DNA of 64,000 nt from Pontibacter silvestris (GTDB lineage: Bacteria > Bacteroidota > Bacteroidia > Cytophagales > Hymenobacteraceae). Of the stretch, positions 28,915 to 38,546 are shown in pieces. Position numbers and translations under genes: made by a program. The number at the start of each line of letters is the position of its first letter. Position 1 is the first letter of the stretch. The DNA is taken from NCBI RefSeq assembly GCF_020907275.1, contig NZ_JAJJWI010000001.1, forward strand, positions 176,151 to 240,150, in the 5' to 3' direction. The notes below the pieces were generated by a model, which was given only the letters and a program-made list of their open reading frames with translations, had not been told where the DNA came from and ran no database searches.

Positions 28915-30238
28915 TCGTTATGTCTCTTTCAAAAATACCTTCATTCAGCTTTGTTAGAGCCTTTGTTTTATTTGCTGAGTCAATTAACACGCTGATGTTG
29001 TTTTTGCTGCCACCATAAGAAATCATGCGGATCGGAATTTGCTGCAGTGATTCAAATATTTTAAGGTTGGCAGCACTGCGCTGTGAAATAAAATCACCTA
29101 CTACACAAACTATCGTCTGATCCTGGTCTACCTCCACCTGGCCAAACTCTGCCAGTTCTGCTAATATTTCATTCAGTGCCTTATTGTTGTCAATTGTAAG
29201 CGAAACGGCAACTTCTGAGGTAGTGATCATGTCAATTGGTGTTTTGTATCTCTCAAATACTTCAAACACGCTGCGCAGGAAGCCATAAGCAAGCAGCATT
29301 CGGCTTGACTTTATTTTGATAGCTGTGATACCATCTTTTGCCGCCACCGCTTTTATTTTACCTCCCTCACTTTCAGAAAGAATAGTAGTTCCTTTCGCCT
29401 CAGGTTGCATGGTGTTTAGCAGGCGCACGGGTATGTTCTTCTGTTTGGCGGGGAGCACACTGCTCGGGTGCAGAATCTTAGCACCAAAATAAGCTAGCTC
29501 AGCTGCTTCATCAAAAGAAAGCTCTGCAATAGGGTGGGTATTCTTTACTACACGCGGGTCATTATTGTGCATCCCGTCAATATCTGTCCATATTTGGATT
29601 TCAGTAGCATCGGCAGCAGCACCGATCAACGAGGCAGAGTAGTCGGAACCACCACGCTTCAGATTATCGATTTCGCCAAAGGTGTTACGGCAGATATAGC
29701 CTTGCGTTATGAAAAGGTTAACACCAGGGTATTTTTCCAGTTCCTTTTTCAGATGTTCGGCAATGTAGGCTGCATCAGGCTCTTCGTTTTCATCAATCTT
29801 CATGAAGTTGAGTGCAGGCAACAACACAGAGTTTATACCTTGCTCTTCCAGAAAAAGCTGGAATAGCGCCGTAGACAGCAATTCTCCCTGAGCCAGTACA
29901 GCACGTTCTTCATGTACTGTAAACAGATCCTGGGTAAAAGCTTTCAGATAGTCAAAGTGTTCATTTAGCAGTTCATAAGCCAGCTTCTTCTTTTCGTCAG
30001 AGGTGTAGAGTGTTTCTACTACCTGTTTATATTTATCGTGTAATGAGCTGATGATCTCGTTTGCTTCTTGGTTCTCGTTCTGGTACAGCTTCTCAGCAAT
30101 TTGCACCAAAGTGTTTGTAGTACCCGACATAGCAGACAGCACTACAATTTTAGGCTCTTCGTTGTTAATCAAATTAACAACAGCCTTCATCCTCTCGGCT
30201 GACCCTACAGAGGTGCCACCGAACTTCAATATCTTCAT
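28907..30238 (-). CDS. lysC: aspartate kinase
   Basis: This 443-residue kinase makes aspartyl phosphate, the first step to lysine, methionine and threonine. The N-terminal KILKFGGTSVGSAERM motif, LKRGGSDYSASLIGAA and TDIDGMHNNDPRVV define the catalytic domain. The C-terminal third holds two ACT domains (KIKSSRMLLAYGFLRSVFEV and TIVCVVGDFIS), which in this family give feedback control by lysine or threonine. It is monofunctional, with no homoserine dehydrogenase fusion. It is followed by, and overlaps, lysA. Confidence 0.95.
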   Translation of the reverse strand: MKILKFGGTSVGSAERMKAVVNLINNEEPKIVVLSAMSGTTNTLVQIAEKLYQNENQEANEIISSLHDKYKQVVETLYTSDEKKKLAYELLNEHFDYLKAFTQDLFTVHEERAVLAQGELLSTALFQLFLEEQGINSVLLPALNFMKIDENEEPDAAYIAEHLKKELEKYPGVNLFITQGYICRNTFGEIDNLKRGGSDYSASLIGAAADATEIQIWTDIDGMHNNDPRVVKNTHPIAELSFDEAAELAYFGAKILHPSSVLPAKQKNIPVRLLNTMQPEAKGTTILSESEGGKIKAVAAKDGITAIKIKSSRMLLAYGFLRSVFEVFERYKTPIDMITTSEVAVSLTIDNNKALNEILAELAEFGQVEVDQDQTIVCVVGDFISQRSAANLKIFESLQQIPIRMISYGGSKNNISVLIDSANKTKALTKLNEGIFERDITNA

Positions 30239-30272
30239 TTAATATTATAAAAGATGAAAAATTGTTATACAG

Positions 30273-30280
30273 CAAAGTTA
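30273..30280 (-). promoter_or_regulatory. -7 promoter element for lysC-lysA
   Basis: On the minus strand TAACTTTG matches the Bacteroidota -7 consensus 35 bases before the lysC ATG. The -33 element is not clear. Confidence 0.45.
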
Positions 30281-30324
30281 GCAAAAAGTAAACATCCTTT
30301 CTTAGGGCTTTAGCTACTTGTTTT

Positions 30325-30362
30325 ACAAAAAAAGAGGCTGACCTGTTGGCCAGCCTCTTTTT
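30325..30362 (-). terminator. terminator after the T9SS protein gene
   Basis: AAAAAGAGGCTG (30329-30340) pairs with CAGCCTCTTTTT (30351-30362). On the minus strand a T run follows, 18 bases after the stop of the large secreted protein. Confidence 0.9.
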
Positions 30363-30380
30363 AAGCTTCTTATGCTGTTA

Positions 30381-33300
30381 TTATTGCGTTTTCATCACTT
30401 TAACAGTCTCTTCCATGTTTTCTCCAATAAGTCTTAAGATATAGATTCCTGTGCTTAAGCTTTGCAGCGACTGTTCCAGTTCGTTAACTCCTTCTTTAAG
30501 TTCGATGTCTTTACTGGAAACTAACTTGCCTTGCAAATCAAAAAGCTGTACAGTAGCCGGCCCTGTTACTTTTGAGGTTATGATAACATTTAGTTTAGTG
30601 GTAGCAGGGTTAGGGTACACCTGTAGCTGTTGCTTATGGGTAATGCCCTGGCTGCTAACAGCAATAACCTTGCTGTACTCATAAGCGCCATCATAGTCTA
30701 TCTGCTTCAGTCGGTAATAAACAATGCCAGACAATAGGTTCTTATCAGTAAAGCTGTATTTGATTAGCTGGTTTGTTGTGCCATTTCCTTTTACAGTACC
30801 AATACTCTCAAACATCTTTGCATCTGCACTTCGCTCTACTATAAATTCTTTGTTATTCTCTTCTGAAGCTGTTTCCCACTGCAACAACACTGACTGTTGC
30901 TGAACTATGGCTGTAAAGTAAACAAGTTCGACAGGGAATACACCGGTGGTGGGCACTTCTCCATAAATCTGGATAAAAATGGAAGAGGTTGTAGTTCCAC
31001 CTATTTCGTCAGTGGTGGTAATGCTGAAATTATATGTGCCAGCTACAAGTAAAGCAGGGTTAGACACTATTATGGTACCATCGTTTAGTAGCTCTGTTCC
31101 CCAAGGAAGAGGGTTACTGTTAGCTGCTAAAACAGCTCCACCAATATTTCCATCCGGATCTTCTACAGATGCTAGTATGTCATTAACCTGATATTGAACC
31201 TGGTATTTCGGAGGAGCAACATTATAAACAGCCGGGCAATTTACAAGAACAGTTGTACTGGCACTTACTTGGGTGTCAGAGCCATCACAATTTGTAGTCA
31301 CTGTCCAGATAAATACATAAGTTCCTGAAGACAAACCTGTAACAGTAGTATTCGGATTTGTAGGGTCTGCAATAATAATGCTTGGATCATCCTCAGGGCT
31401 TTCTATTGTCCATAAGCCAGTACCAGGAGCCGGGTCGCTACCTTGTAAAGTAACACTGTTGCCACATAATGTCTGGTTTTCTCCTGCTATAACATCAGCA
31501 CTTGAAGAACTAACTTCCAACACAACACGGTTTAAAATGTTGGCAGTACATCCCGCACCAGAAATCTGAACATAATAAGTTGTTGTGGCTGTAGGACTCA
31601 CTTTTATTTCTTGTCTCTGTCCTTGGCCGATAAATGAATCACCTACCGGAGTATTATCAGGAGCGCTGAATACTTGATAAGTATGGCCATCAGCATTTGT
31701 CACAATAGAAATGGTAGCCTCGTTTCCTGCGCAGATACGATTAGTATTTATAGAAACAGACTGATCTGTTTGTGGTCCTTCAACAGTGTAAGTTACTGTA
31801 TTTACATTTTCTACGGGGCAGTTAGTTGCCTGAGAGGTGTCTAGTATAAACAGGCTATAGGTGGTGGTGGTACCTGCTGATGCAACTGTGAATTCTAAAT
31901 CACCGCCTGTTCCTGCTATAGCATCTGTGCCTCCAGAGGCTAAGAGTACAGGCTCTTTAGTTTCATTGTCTATGAGCTGGTAAGAAAAACCAGGCTGAGT
32001 TCCGCTTACTGTAATGGTAGGGCTTGCTTCTGCACAGCCAGATGAGTTGTCAATACTGAGAGTATAATTGTTATCAGGAACTGAACTGACAGCAACAGAT
32101 ACGCTACCGGCTAATATGGCATCGCAAGCTGTGCCGCTTATTCTTCTGGCTCTAACTCTTAATGTGGTGGCATCAGTTATAATGTCTGATGTTAAAGTTA
32201 TGTTGCCCCCTGTACCCAACACAGAGCTACCTGTAGGTGTTTCTGTAGTGCCATTAACGCTTAGCAGCCTGTAAGAAACACCTTGTTCTGAGGCACCTAC
32301 CACTACTTCTGCAGTACTACCACTACAAATAGTAAGGGCTGTTGGAGTTACAGTTGGTGCTGTTGATGGGGCATTACAGGTTACAACTACAGCTGTTGCC
32401 TGAGCGCTTTCACATTGATTTTCTTGTTCGTTATCCTCATCATCATCTGGAGCGCTGTAAGTTGCCGTTATGGAGGCTCCTGCAAAAACTTCTAAAGGAG
32501 ACAAACCCTCTACTGTCCAGTTTCCGCTTTGGTCGGTGGTTACAGGAGTAAAAGGTGTTCCTTCAATATAAAGTGTTACCAATGTGCCTGCCGGTGCTGT
32601 TCCTGTTATTTCGGTAGTTCCCTCAACTACAGCCCCATTTATAATTGGCGAACCTTGCGGTGCGGCAGAAGCAGTTACAGGTTCAGAATTAAGGCTTTGC
32701 ACTTTGCCCGGTGCTTTTGCCCTTGCACTAATAGGGATTCCTGCTGCTACGCCATTTCCACCAATACCGGATAGATCGGCAGTCCATGTGCCTTGGGAGG
32801 TAACAATGGCTGTAACAGGTGTAGTATTGCCACTCAGAGTTAAAACTGCTCCGTCTCGCTGTCCTGTTGTACCGGCTGTATAAAATTGTATTACTGTTCC
32901 CGTTGGTTCAGAAGAAGTACCGGAGACGCTGGTTACGAAACCGCAGTTTAATGGATTGATGGTTGGTGTAGAGGAGACATCCTGTATGGCTAAAAAGTTT
33001 GATGGTGTTGATGCGCCAGCACAACCACTGGTTTGAACTGTTCTGACACTAAGTATGTCTCCTGCTGTTAAATCAGGTGATAAACCTGAAACATTTATGG
33101 TTTGTGAGTTTGTACCAAGAGTGTAAGGGACTGTGATGTTAGTGGCAGTTCCATTTCTGTAAAGTACCAGATTTCCCGCTTGTGTTGATGTCCCAAAGTT
33201 TAATGAAACTGTTATGGAACTAAGGTTTGCGGGCACTTCAGTAGTGCTAGTAGTATTAATATTGCTGTTGGTAACCCCATCGAAGGTAACTCCTGTGATA

Positions 33301-34844
33301 GTTACTGTATGTCGGTTCAGCGTAAAGTTATCTTCACTGGAATAGCATAATTGGTTTGACCTCAGAGAAGGACAGCCTATAGGGTTACCTGCAGCATCTG
33401 TAGGGGTAGTAGTAACAACATAATTACTTGACTGAGCAACTAGAAGTACCGCTGGGTTTGTGCTAGCTGCTGCTGCAGGAAAAGAAGTGCCAGCCGTTAA
33501 GTTTAATACAGGTGTTGTTTGAGTGGTGTTTGCTGTTAAATTATAAACTGTAATAATCTGGTTACCACTAATACTTGGTATGACAGTAAGATATCGGCTT
33601 CCGGAAGTATTCCCAGTAATACCAGTAAGCCGTGGGGCTGGTGTACTTGTACATATTCCGGAAGTAACAGTAACCGGAGCAGACAGAGGAGACTCTGTTT
33701 TGTTTGGAGGCCTTACTGTAGCTGTGATAACGTTTCCTTCGGTCAGTAAGCTACCAGAGATACCGGATAAAGTCCAGGTGCCATCAGCGTTTACAGTTGT
33801 TGTACCTATTGCTGTACTTGTTTCGTCTGTAGTTCTATATACTGTTATAGTTGAACCAGAAGCCTCTACAGATGTGCCTGATATGGAAGTACTGTTAGCT
33901 AATATGTTACTATTTACTACTGGTGCAAAGGCTTGAATCATAGAAAAACTTCCAGTCTGTAACTGGTTCAGGCTTGTAAGCGGAAAGGAGTTGATAACAT
34001 CGGCCCATGCTTCTTGTTTACTGTATCCGTAAGATGCAAAGTTCACACCACCCACATCTGATACTGTTCCGCTAATACCGCTTTGGGCACTGGTAATGGT
34101 TACGCCTGACATACGAAGGGCAGTAGAGGCGTCTATTAAATCAGTTCCGTTTGTAGGGAAAGCAGAAAGAGGGACATAGAAATCGTAAAAATAGTCTGTG
34201 TTGTCTCCAGAGGTAGATGCTGCTACAGCTTTTTGGGAATACTGACTGGCTGATCCGGCCCATGCTTTTGTTCCACCAGCAGGTTTGTTCCTATGATCAT
34301 ATATGCTTACATCAAAATTAGAAGCCAGTACCACTTCAAACTCAAAGCCTGGATTAGGTGTGGTGGCAGCATTGCCGTCTTCTACTAAGTTGCCAAATTG
34401 ATTATTTGAATCTATCATGATGCTGTACCCTTTAGACGCAGTAGATGCACCCCCGAGCCTAACCCGAAACATCAGGTTTCGTCCATCAAAGTAAGCTGAG
34501 ATAGGAGAGCCTGTAGAACCTTGATATGTCGGTGGTGGGGCCAGATCTGTATGTCCACCGGAAGTCCCTGTTGTTAAGTCACCAACAGGTTCATTGGCTA
34601 ATGCTGGAAAAGAGCGGTATGGAATTTCGCTGTAGCCTACACCTTCGTCTCTTGTGCCTGCTATCCATCCTGCTGTTGTTGTAGAAACATAGCCGTCACC
34701 GTTTGGGTCTAGAACACTGTTGCCCCCGGAAGTAGCCGGACGGTAGATAAGGCCTGGGGTTTGGGCCTGAGATGGGAACTGTACTATTAAAACAAGTGCA
34801 GTTGCAATAAGTACAGCTAAAAACTGTGGTAAAGATTTTTTCAT
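30381..34844 (-). CDS. giant secreted protein with T9SS type A sorting domain
   Basis: This 1487-residue surface or extracellular protein has a signal peptide (LIATALVLIVQFPSQAQ). The N-terminal region starts with YRPATSGGNSVLDPNGDGYV, a conserved Bacteroidota opening, and DSNNQFGNLVEDGNA. The middle consists of many Ser/Thr-rich immunoglobulin-like repeats (for example GSPIINGAVVEGTTEITGTA and GSPISAYFDG regions). The C-terminal 75 residues form the type IX secretion sorting domain: LQVYPNPATTKLNV, LFDLQGKLV and GIYILRLIGE. The likely role is adhesion or matrix structure; no enzyme motif is visible. It is one of the longest genes in the window and stands alone between terminators. Confidence 0.88.
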   Translation of the reverse strand: MKKSLPQFLAVLIATALVLIVQFPSQAQTPGLIYRPATSGGNSVLDPNGDGYVSTTTAGWIAGTRDEGVGYSEIPYRSFPALANEPVGDLTTGTSGGHTDLAPPPTYQGSTGSPISAYFDGRNLMFRVRLGGASTASKGYSIMIDSNNQFGNLVEDGNAATTPNPGFEFEVVLASNFDVSIYDHRNKPAGGTKAWAGSASQYSQKAVAASTSGDNTDYFYDFYVPLSAFPTNGTDLIDASTALRMSGVTITSAQSGISGTVSDVGGVNFASYGYSKQEAWADVINSFPLTSLNQLQTGSFSMIQAFAPVVNSNILANSTSISGTSVEASGSTITVYRTTDETSTAIGTTTVNADGTWTLSGISGSLLTEGNVITATVRPPNKTESPLSAPVTVTSGICTSTPAPRLTGITGNTSGSRYLTVIPSISGNQIITVYNLTANTTQTTPVLNLTAGTSFPAAAASTNPAVLLVAQSSNYVVTTTPTDAAGNPIGCPSLRSNQLCYSSEDNFTLNRHTVTITGVTFDGVTNSNINTTSTTEVPANLSSITVSLNFGTSTQAGNLVLYRNGTATNITVPYTLGTNSQTINVSGLSPDLTAGDILSVRTVQTSGCAGASTPSNFLAIQDVSSTPTINPLNCGFVTSVSGTSSEPTGTVIQFYTAGTTGQRDGAVLTLSGNTTPVTAIVTSQGTWTADLSGIGGNGVAAGIPISARAKAPGKVQSLNSEPVTASAAPQGSPIINGAVVEGTTEITGTAPAGTLVTLYIEGTPFTPVTTDQSGNWTVEGLSPLEVFAGASITATYSAPDDDEDNEQENQCESAQATAVVVTCNAPSTAPTVTPTALTICSGSTAEVVVGASEQGVSYRLLSVNGTTETPTGSSVLGTGGNITLTSDIITDATTLRVRARRISGTACDAILAGSVSVAVSSVPDNNYTLSIDNSSGCAEASPTITVSGTQPGFSYQLIDNETKEPVLLASGGTDAIAGTGGDLEFTVASAGTTTTYSLFILDTSQATNCPVENVNTVTYTVEGPQTDQSVSINTNRICAGNEATISIVTNADGHTYQVFSAPDNTPVGDSFIGQGQRQEIKVSPTATTTYYVQISGAGCTANILNRVVLEVSSSSADVIAGENQTLCGNSVTLQGSDPAPGTGLWTIESPEDDPSIIIADPTNPNTTVTGLSSGTYVFIWTVTTNCDGSDTQVSASTTVLVNCPAVYNVAPPKYQVQYQVNDILASVEDPDGNIGGAVLAANSNPLPWGTELLNDGTIIVSNPALLVAGTYNFSITTTDEIGGTTTSSIFIQIYGEVPTTGVFPVELVYFTAIVQQQSVLLQWETASEENNKEFIVERSADAKMFESIGTVKGNGTTNQLIKYSFTDKNLLSGIVYYRLKQIDYDGAYEYSKVIAVSSQGITHKQQLQVYPNPATTKLNVIITSKVTGPATVQLFDLQGKLVSSKDIELKEGVNELEQSLQSLSTGIYILRLIGENMEETVKVMKTQ

Positions 34845-35153
34845 ACTAAATGAGGACTTGGAGTAACAAAGAAAGCTTACAGCAAGCTATACGTATTGCT
34901 TACTATTAAGTATGAGGAAATTTATATTTATACTAGTATAATCACCAATCTTCAAATATGCAACTAAGAATGTACAAATTAATGTTAGATAATGTCAGCG
35001 TGAGAATTAGCTGTATAAGCTTTTTTATATTTGATGAACTATAAGATGTTGATAGAGAGGGTTGTGAGTATAAAATTGGTTATTATTTATAAAGATGATA
35101 ATCAGTTAGGGGGGCTGTTTTTTAATTTTAATAATATAATTATATGTATATAA
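34845..35153. other. A/T-rich intergenic region
   Basis: This 309-base gap precedes the large T9SS gene and follows the last biotin-operon gene. It is very A/T rich, with short AT palindromes near 35130-35153. No gene or clear terminator is visible. Confidence 0.35.
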
Positions 35154-36359
35154 CTATATTATAGTTATAATGACTGATGAAGCATTGCCACCAAATCCGG
35201 CGGCATTAATAAGTACACGTTTTATAGAGGTAATAGATGATGCTTTAACAGCTGAAGGATAGGGAAGAAAAGGGAAGTCTTGCTCTTTTAAAACATTGAT
35301 AGCATACTGTAAACTTAAAGCCCCGGAAGCTCCAAGTGTGTGGCCGATAAGCCATTTATTTGTGGTGATGGCGGGAACAGCATCAGCAAAAACAGTTTTT
35401 ATAGCAGCTAATTCAGCTTTGTCTCCGGCATAGGTGCCAGGTGTGTGGGTGATAATAAGGTCTATGGTTTTATCTTCAGTGGGTAGTTGTGAAATAGCAT
35501 GCCGCATCGACTTCTGGAAATTAGTACCATCAGGACTGATTCCGGTTTTGCTGGATATTTTTTCAAACCCCATTCCTATTGCTTCTACTACAATGTCACC
35601 CGACTTTAGCTGATGTCTGAGAACCTGTTCCAAAGCAAACACAGCAGCTCCTTCGCCAAGCACAAATGTATTCTGCTTTACAAGGGCGTAAGGCTGACAT
35701 GGAAAAGCATTTTCGTAGAGTTTGGAGTAAATACCAACTGCTTTCATTTGAGCAATGGTAAAATCTGTCAGAGGCGCTTCTGTGCCGCCAGCCAGAAAAC
35801 GTTGTGCCATACCTGCTTTAAGCCAGGCTGCGCCATTTGCTATCGCCATCAGGGCAGTGCTGCAAGTCATGGAGTGGCTGATTTGCCCACCTCCAGCGTT
35901 TACTGCGTGTGCTACCCAGCTAGACAAGTTACCTAAGGTAGTAGTAGGGGAGGCGTTGGAAGAAAGTTGCTCTTGCTGATAAGCCTCATAATGCTGCTCA
36001 AATAAACCTGTAGCTCCACGAGAGGAACCGATATTAACAGCTAAATCATCGGACAGGGGGCGATCTTCGTCAGAGGGCAGCCAACCAGCCTGTTGGCAAG
36101 CTTGCCTAGCTGCGTAAATAGCCATTAGCACAGAGCAGTCTAACTGCCTGTAAACTGGGTTCTGCTGTAAAAGCTCCTGTAAAAGTAGCCTGGCAGCAGG
36201 GGAGAGGAGGGCAGCAGGTATACGCTGGCCTTGATGTGTTACAGTAGAAAAAGCCGGTTTGCCAGCTTTATAAGCTGCTCCAATACTTGCTTCATTAAAA
36301 CCAAGAGGGGAAATTATGCCTGTTCCCCTGATTACTATTTGTTGGTTGTCGTTTCCCAA
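35154..36359 (-). CDS. beta-ketoacyl synthase (KAS I/II-type) in biotin operon
   Basis: This 401-residue condensing enzyme has an intact Cys-His-His triad of the FabF/FabB type: Cys166 in SMTCSTALMAIANG, His305 in IITHTPGTYAGDKAEL and His340 in WLIGHTLGASGAL. It starts QIVIRGTGIISPLG. It is the last gene of the biotin operon, 8 bases after bioA, so it probably supplies or extends the pimeloyl chain. BioZ, a known KAS-like biotin enzyme, is of the KAS III type with a different triad, so this is not BioZ. No bioC, bioH or bioG is present in the window. The role in pimelate supply is inference. Confidence 0.85.
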   Translation of the reverse strand: MGNDNQQIVIRGTGIISPLGFNEASIGAAYKAGKPAFSTVTHQGQRIPAALLSPAARLLLQELLQQNPVYRQLDCSVLMAIYAARQACQQAGWLPSDEDRPLSDDLAVNIGSSRGATGLFEQHYEAYQQEQLSSNASPTTTLGNLSSWVAHAVNAGGGQISHSMTCSTALMAIANGAAWLKAGMAQRFLAGGTEAPLTDFTIAQMKAVGIYSKLYENAFPCQPYALVKQNTFVLGEGAAVFALEQVLRHQLKSGDIVVEAIGMGFEKISSKTGISPDGTNFQKSMRHAISQLPTEDKTIDLIITHTPGTYAGDKAELAAIKTVFADAVPAITTNKWLIGHTLGASGALSLQYAINVLKEQDFPFLPYPSAVKASSITSIKRVLINAAGFGGNASSVIITII

Positions 36360-36367
36360 AACAATAC

Positions 36368-37657
36368 CTATTCTGCTGATCTGGCTTCAGCTACCAAGTC
36401 ATGCATACCTGTTATTACCTCATACACCTGCTGTAGTTGTTGGTCTGTAATGCAGTAAGGGGGTATAATGTAAATGATGTTTCCTAAAGGTCGCAGTAGA
36501 ACATCTTTATCCAGGGCAAAATTATATAGTTTATCACGAAGGCTACTAAAATATGAAGTGCCTCCTGCCTCGAACTCAATAGCTATAATAGTACCTTGTT
36601 GCCTTACTTCCTGCACATGAGGCAGCTGTTCTACCTGCTGTGCAAAAGCTGCGTGTTGTGCTGTGATGCGAGCTATATTCTGCTGTGTTTCTTCCTGCTG
36701 TAGCAGGTCAAAACTGGCCAGTCCGGCGGCGCAGGCTACTGGGTTGGCTGTATAACTATGGCCGTGGAAAAATGTTTTGGCTTTATCGTCATGCAGAAAA
36801 GCAGTATAGATTTGTTCATTGCAGGTTGTTACACCTAAAGCCATAGTACCACCTGTCAAGCCTTTGGAAAGGCAAACTATATCTGGCTTTTGCTGCAGGT
36901 AATGGCTGGCAAATGTACGGCCTGTGCGGCCAAAACCAGTCATTACTTCATCGGCTATAGTTAAAATGTTGTTTGCATGGCAGATGGAAAGTAACTGGTC
37001 CAGTACTTCTGGTCTATACATCACCATCCCGGCTGTGCCTAGCACCAGTGGTTCATAGATAAAAGCTGCTATATCCTGTTGCTGTGCTATCTGCTGTAAT
37101 TGCTCTACTGCTTGCGCCTCTTTACCCGGAACAGGCACATCGATAAATTCTACGTCAAAAAGGTAAGACCAGAATGGAGCCGTAAAAGCACTGCGGCTGC
37201 TAACCGACATGGCTCCAAATGTATCGCCGTGGTAACTATCACGAAAAGCAACAATTTTATGTTTAGGATTACCTGTGTTGTCCCAGTACTGAATTGCCAT
37301 TTTCAGGGCTACTTCAACAGCGGTAGAGCCATTATCAGAATAAAATACTCTATTTTGGCCTTCCGGTAAAACCTTTAGCAGGTTTTCTGCCAGCGTGACA
37401 GCGGCAGGATGAGTAAAACCGGCAAATATTACATGCTCCAGCGTTTGCAGTTGCTCTGCTACTTTCCGGGCAATATGAGGGTGGGCATGCCCATACAGAT
37501 TCACCCACCAGGATGAAACTGCATCAATAATAGTTTTGCCATCCTCTGTAAACAAAAGTGCTCCTTCTCCACGCACAATGGGCACAGGCAGTGCAGCTGT
37601 TTTCATCTGCGTGTAAGGATGCCAGATAATATTGTTGTCGCGTTCGGCTAAATTCAT
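36368..37657 (-). CDS. bioA: adenosylmethionine-8-amino-7-oxononanoate aminotransferase
   Basis: This 429-residue PLP aminotransferase converts KAPA to DAPA in biotin synthesis, with SAM as amino donor. It begins IIWHPYTQMKTAALP, a BioA signature. SSWWVNLYGHAHPHIA, RDSYHGDTFGAMSV, the PLP-binding DEVMTGFGRTG and the lysine in CLSKGLTGG are all present. A 274-base gap with no gene separates it from bioD upstream, so it may have its own promoter. Confidence 0.94.
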   Translation of the reverse strand: MNLAERDNNIIWHPYTQMKTAALPVPIVRGEGALLFTEDGKTIIDAVSSWWVNLYGHAHPHIARKVAEQLQTLEHVIFAGFTHPAAVTLAENLLKVLPEGQNRVFYSDNGSTAVEVALKMAIQYWDNTGNPKHKIVAFRDSYHGDTFGAMSVSSRSAFTAPFWSYLFDVEFIDVPVPGKEAQAVEQLQQIAQQQDIAAFIYEPLVLGTAGMVMYRPEVLDQLLSICHANNILTIADEVMTGFGRTGRTFASHYLQQKPDIVCLSKGLTGGTMALGVTTCNEQIYTAFLHDDKAKTFFHGHSYTANPVACAAGLASFDLLQQEETQQNIARITAQHAAFAQQVEQLPHVQEVRQQGTIIAIEFEAGGTSYFSSLRDKLYNFALDKDVLLRPLGNIIYIIPPYCITDQQLQQVYEVITGMHDLVAEARSAE

Positions 37658-37931
37658 TGTCAGTTATTAGAAGTTAGATGGTAGGCACTAGATACTAGAT
37701 GCTAAGTTCATGCTAACTGTTTATAAGTGAAAGGACAAAAGTATTAACACATAAGACTTTAAGCTATATTGGAATTAATATACTGTTAATTACATGCTTA
37801 AATAGATATCAAGTTTGGGTTTAGCTTATTTTGTCTTGATACTAACTAGGAATCCCTTAATCATATGTTTTACTTGTTCCCTTTTTAATATTAATATTCT
37901 AGCGTCTGTAATCTAATGTCTTGATGTCTAC

Positions 37932-38546
37932 TTATAAATAAGATGTAAATTCTTTGGCGTATTCGGCTACAGTGTCTTTACAGAAATCAGCTTCCTGGCG
38001 AATGGACGGTAAACGACGCAGGCCAGTATATTTGATAATAAAGTCTTCTGAAGTAGCGTTTTCTTCACCATTAAATATGATACCTGCCACAGGTATTTTG
38101 CGGTAGCGTAATACTTCTGCTGTAAGTAAGGTATGGTTAATGCTGCCAAGGTAGTTTCTGGAAACTAGCACTACTTCCAGGCCCAGTTGCTGTACAAGGT
38201 CAATTACTAAAGAACGCTTATTAAGAGGAACCATTAAACCACCGGCACCCTCCACAATAAGGTTATTTTGGGTTTGTGGCAGTTGCATGGCTTTGATGTC
38301 AATCTCAATACCTTCGGCGGCGGCGGCTTTATGAGGGGAAGCAGCCATTTTCAGGCGGTATGCTTCCGGGTGAAAAACAGACACAGGGTTAGAGACCAAG
38401 CTCTGCACTGTATCTGTATCAGTGAAATCAAGTCCTCCCGCCTGCACGGGCTTCCAGTAATCAGCGTTTAAGGCTTCGGTAAGTATGGCTGCGGCAACTG
38501 TTTTGCCAACGTCCGTTCCTATGCCTGTAACAAAATATCGTTTCAT
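37932..38546 (-). CDS. bioD: dethiobiotin synthase
   Basis: This 204-residue ATP-dependent enzyme closes the ureido ring of dethiobiotin. The P-loop is FVTGIGTDVGKTVAAAIL at the N terminus. WKPVQAGG and VEGAGGLMVPL are the standard BioD motifs. Its start overlaps the end of bioF by 4 bases (ATGA-type coupling). Confidence 0.94.
   Translation of the reverse strand: MKRYFVTGIGTDVGKTVAAAILTEALNADYWKPVQAGGLDFTDTDTVQSLVSNPVSVFHPEAYRLKMAASPHKAAAAEGIEIDIKAMQLPQTQNNLIVEGAGGLMVPLNKRSLVIDLVQQLGLEVVLVSRNYLGSINHTLLTAEVLRYRKIPVAGIIFNGEENATSEDFIIKYTGLRRLPSIRQEADFCKDTVAEYAKEFTSYL

Noticed and set aside
30381..34844. Long plus-strand ORFs (for example 33580-33936)
   Set aside because: They are antisense shadows of the repeat-rich T9SS protein, whose Thr/Val-rich codons avoid stops on the other strand.
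35154..36359. Calling the condensing enzyme BioZ
   Set aside because: BioZ is KAS III-like with Cys-His-Asn; this protein has the Cys-His-His of KAS I/II.
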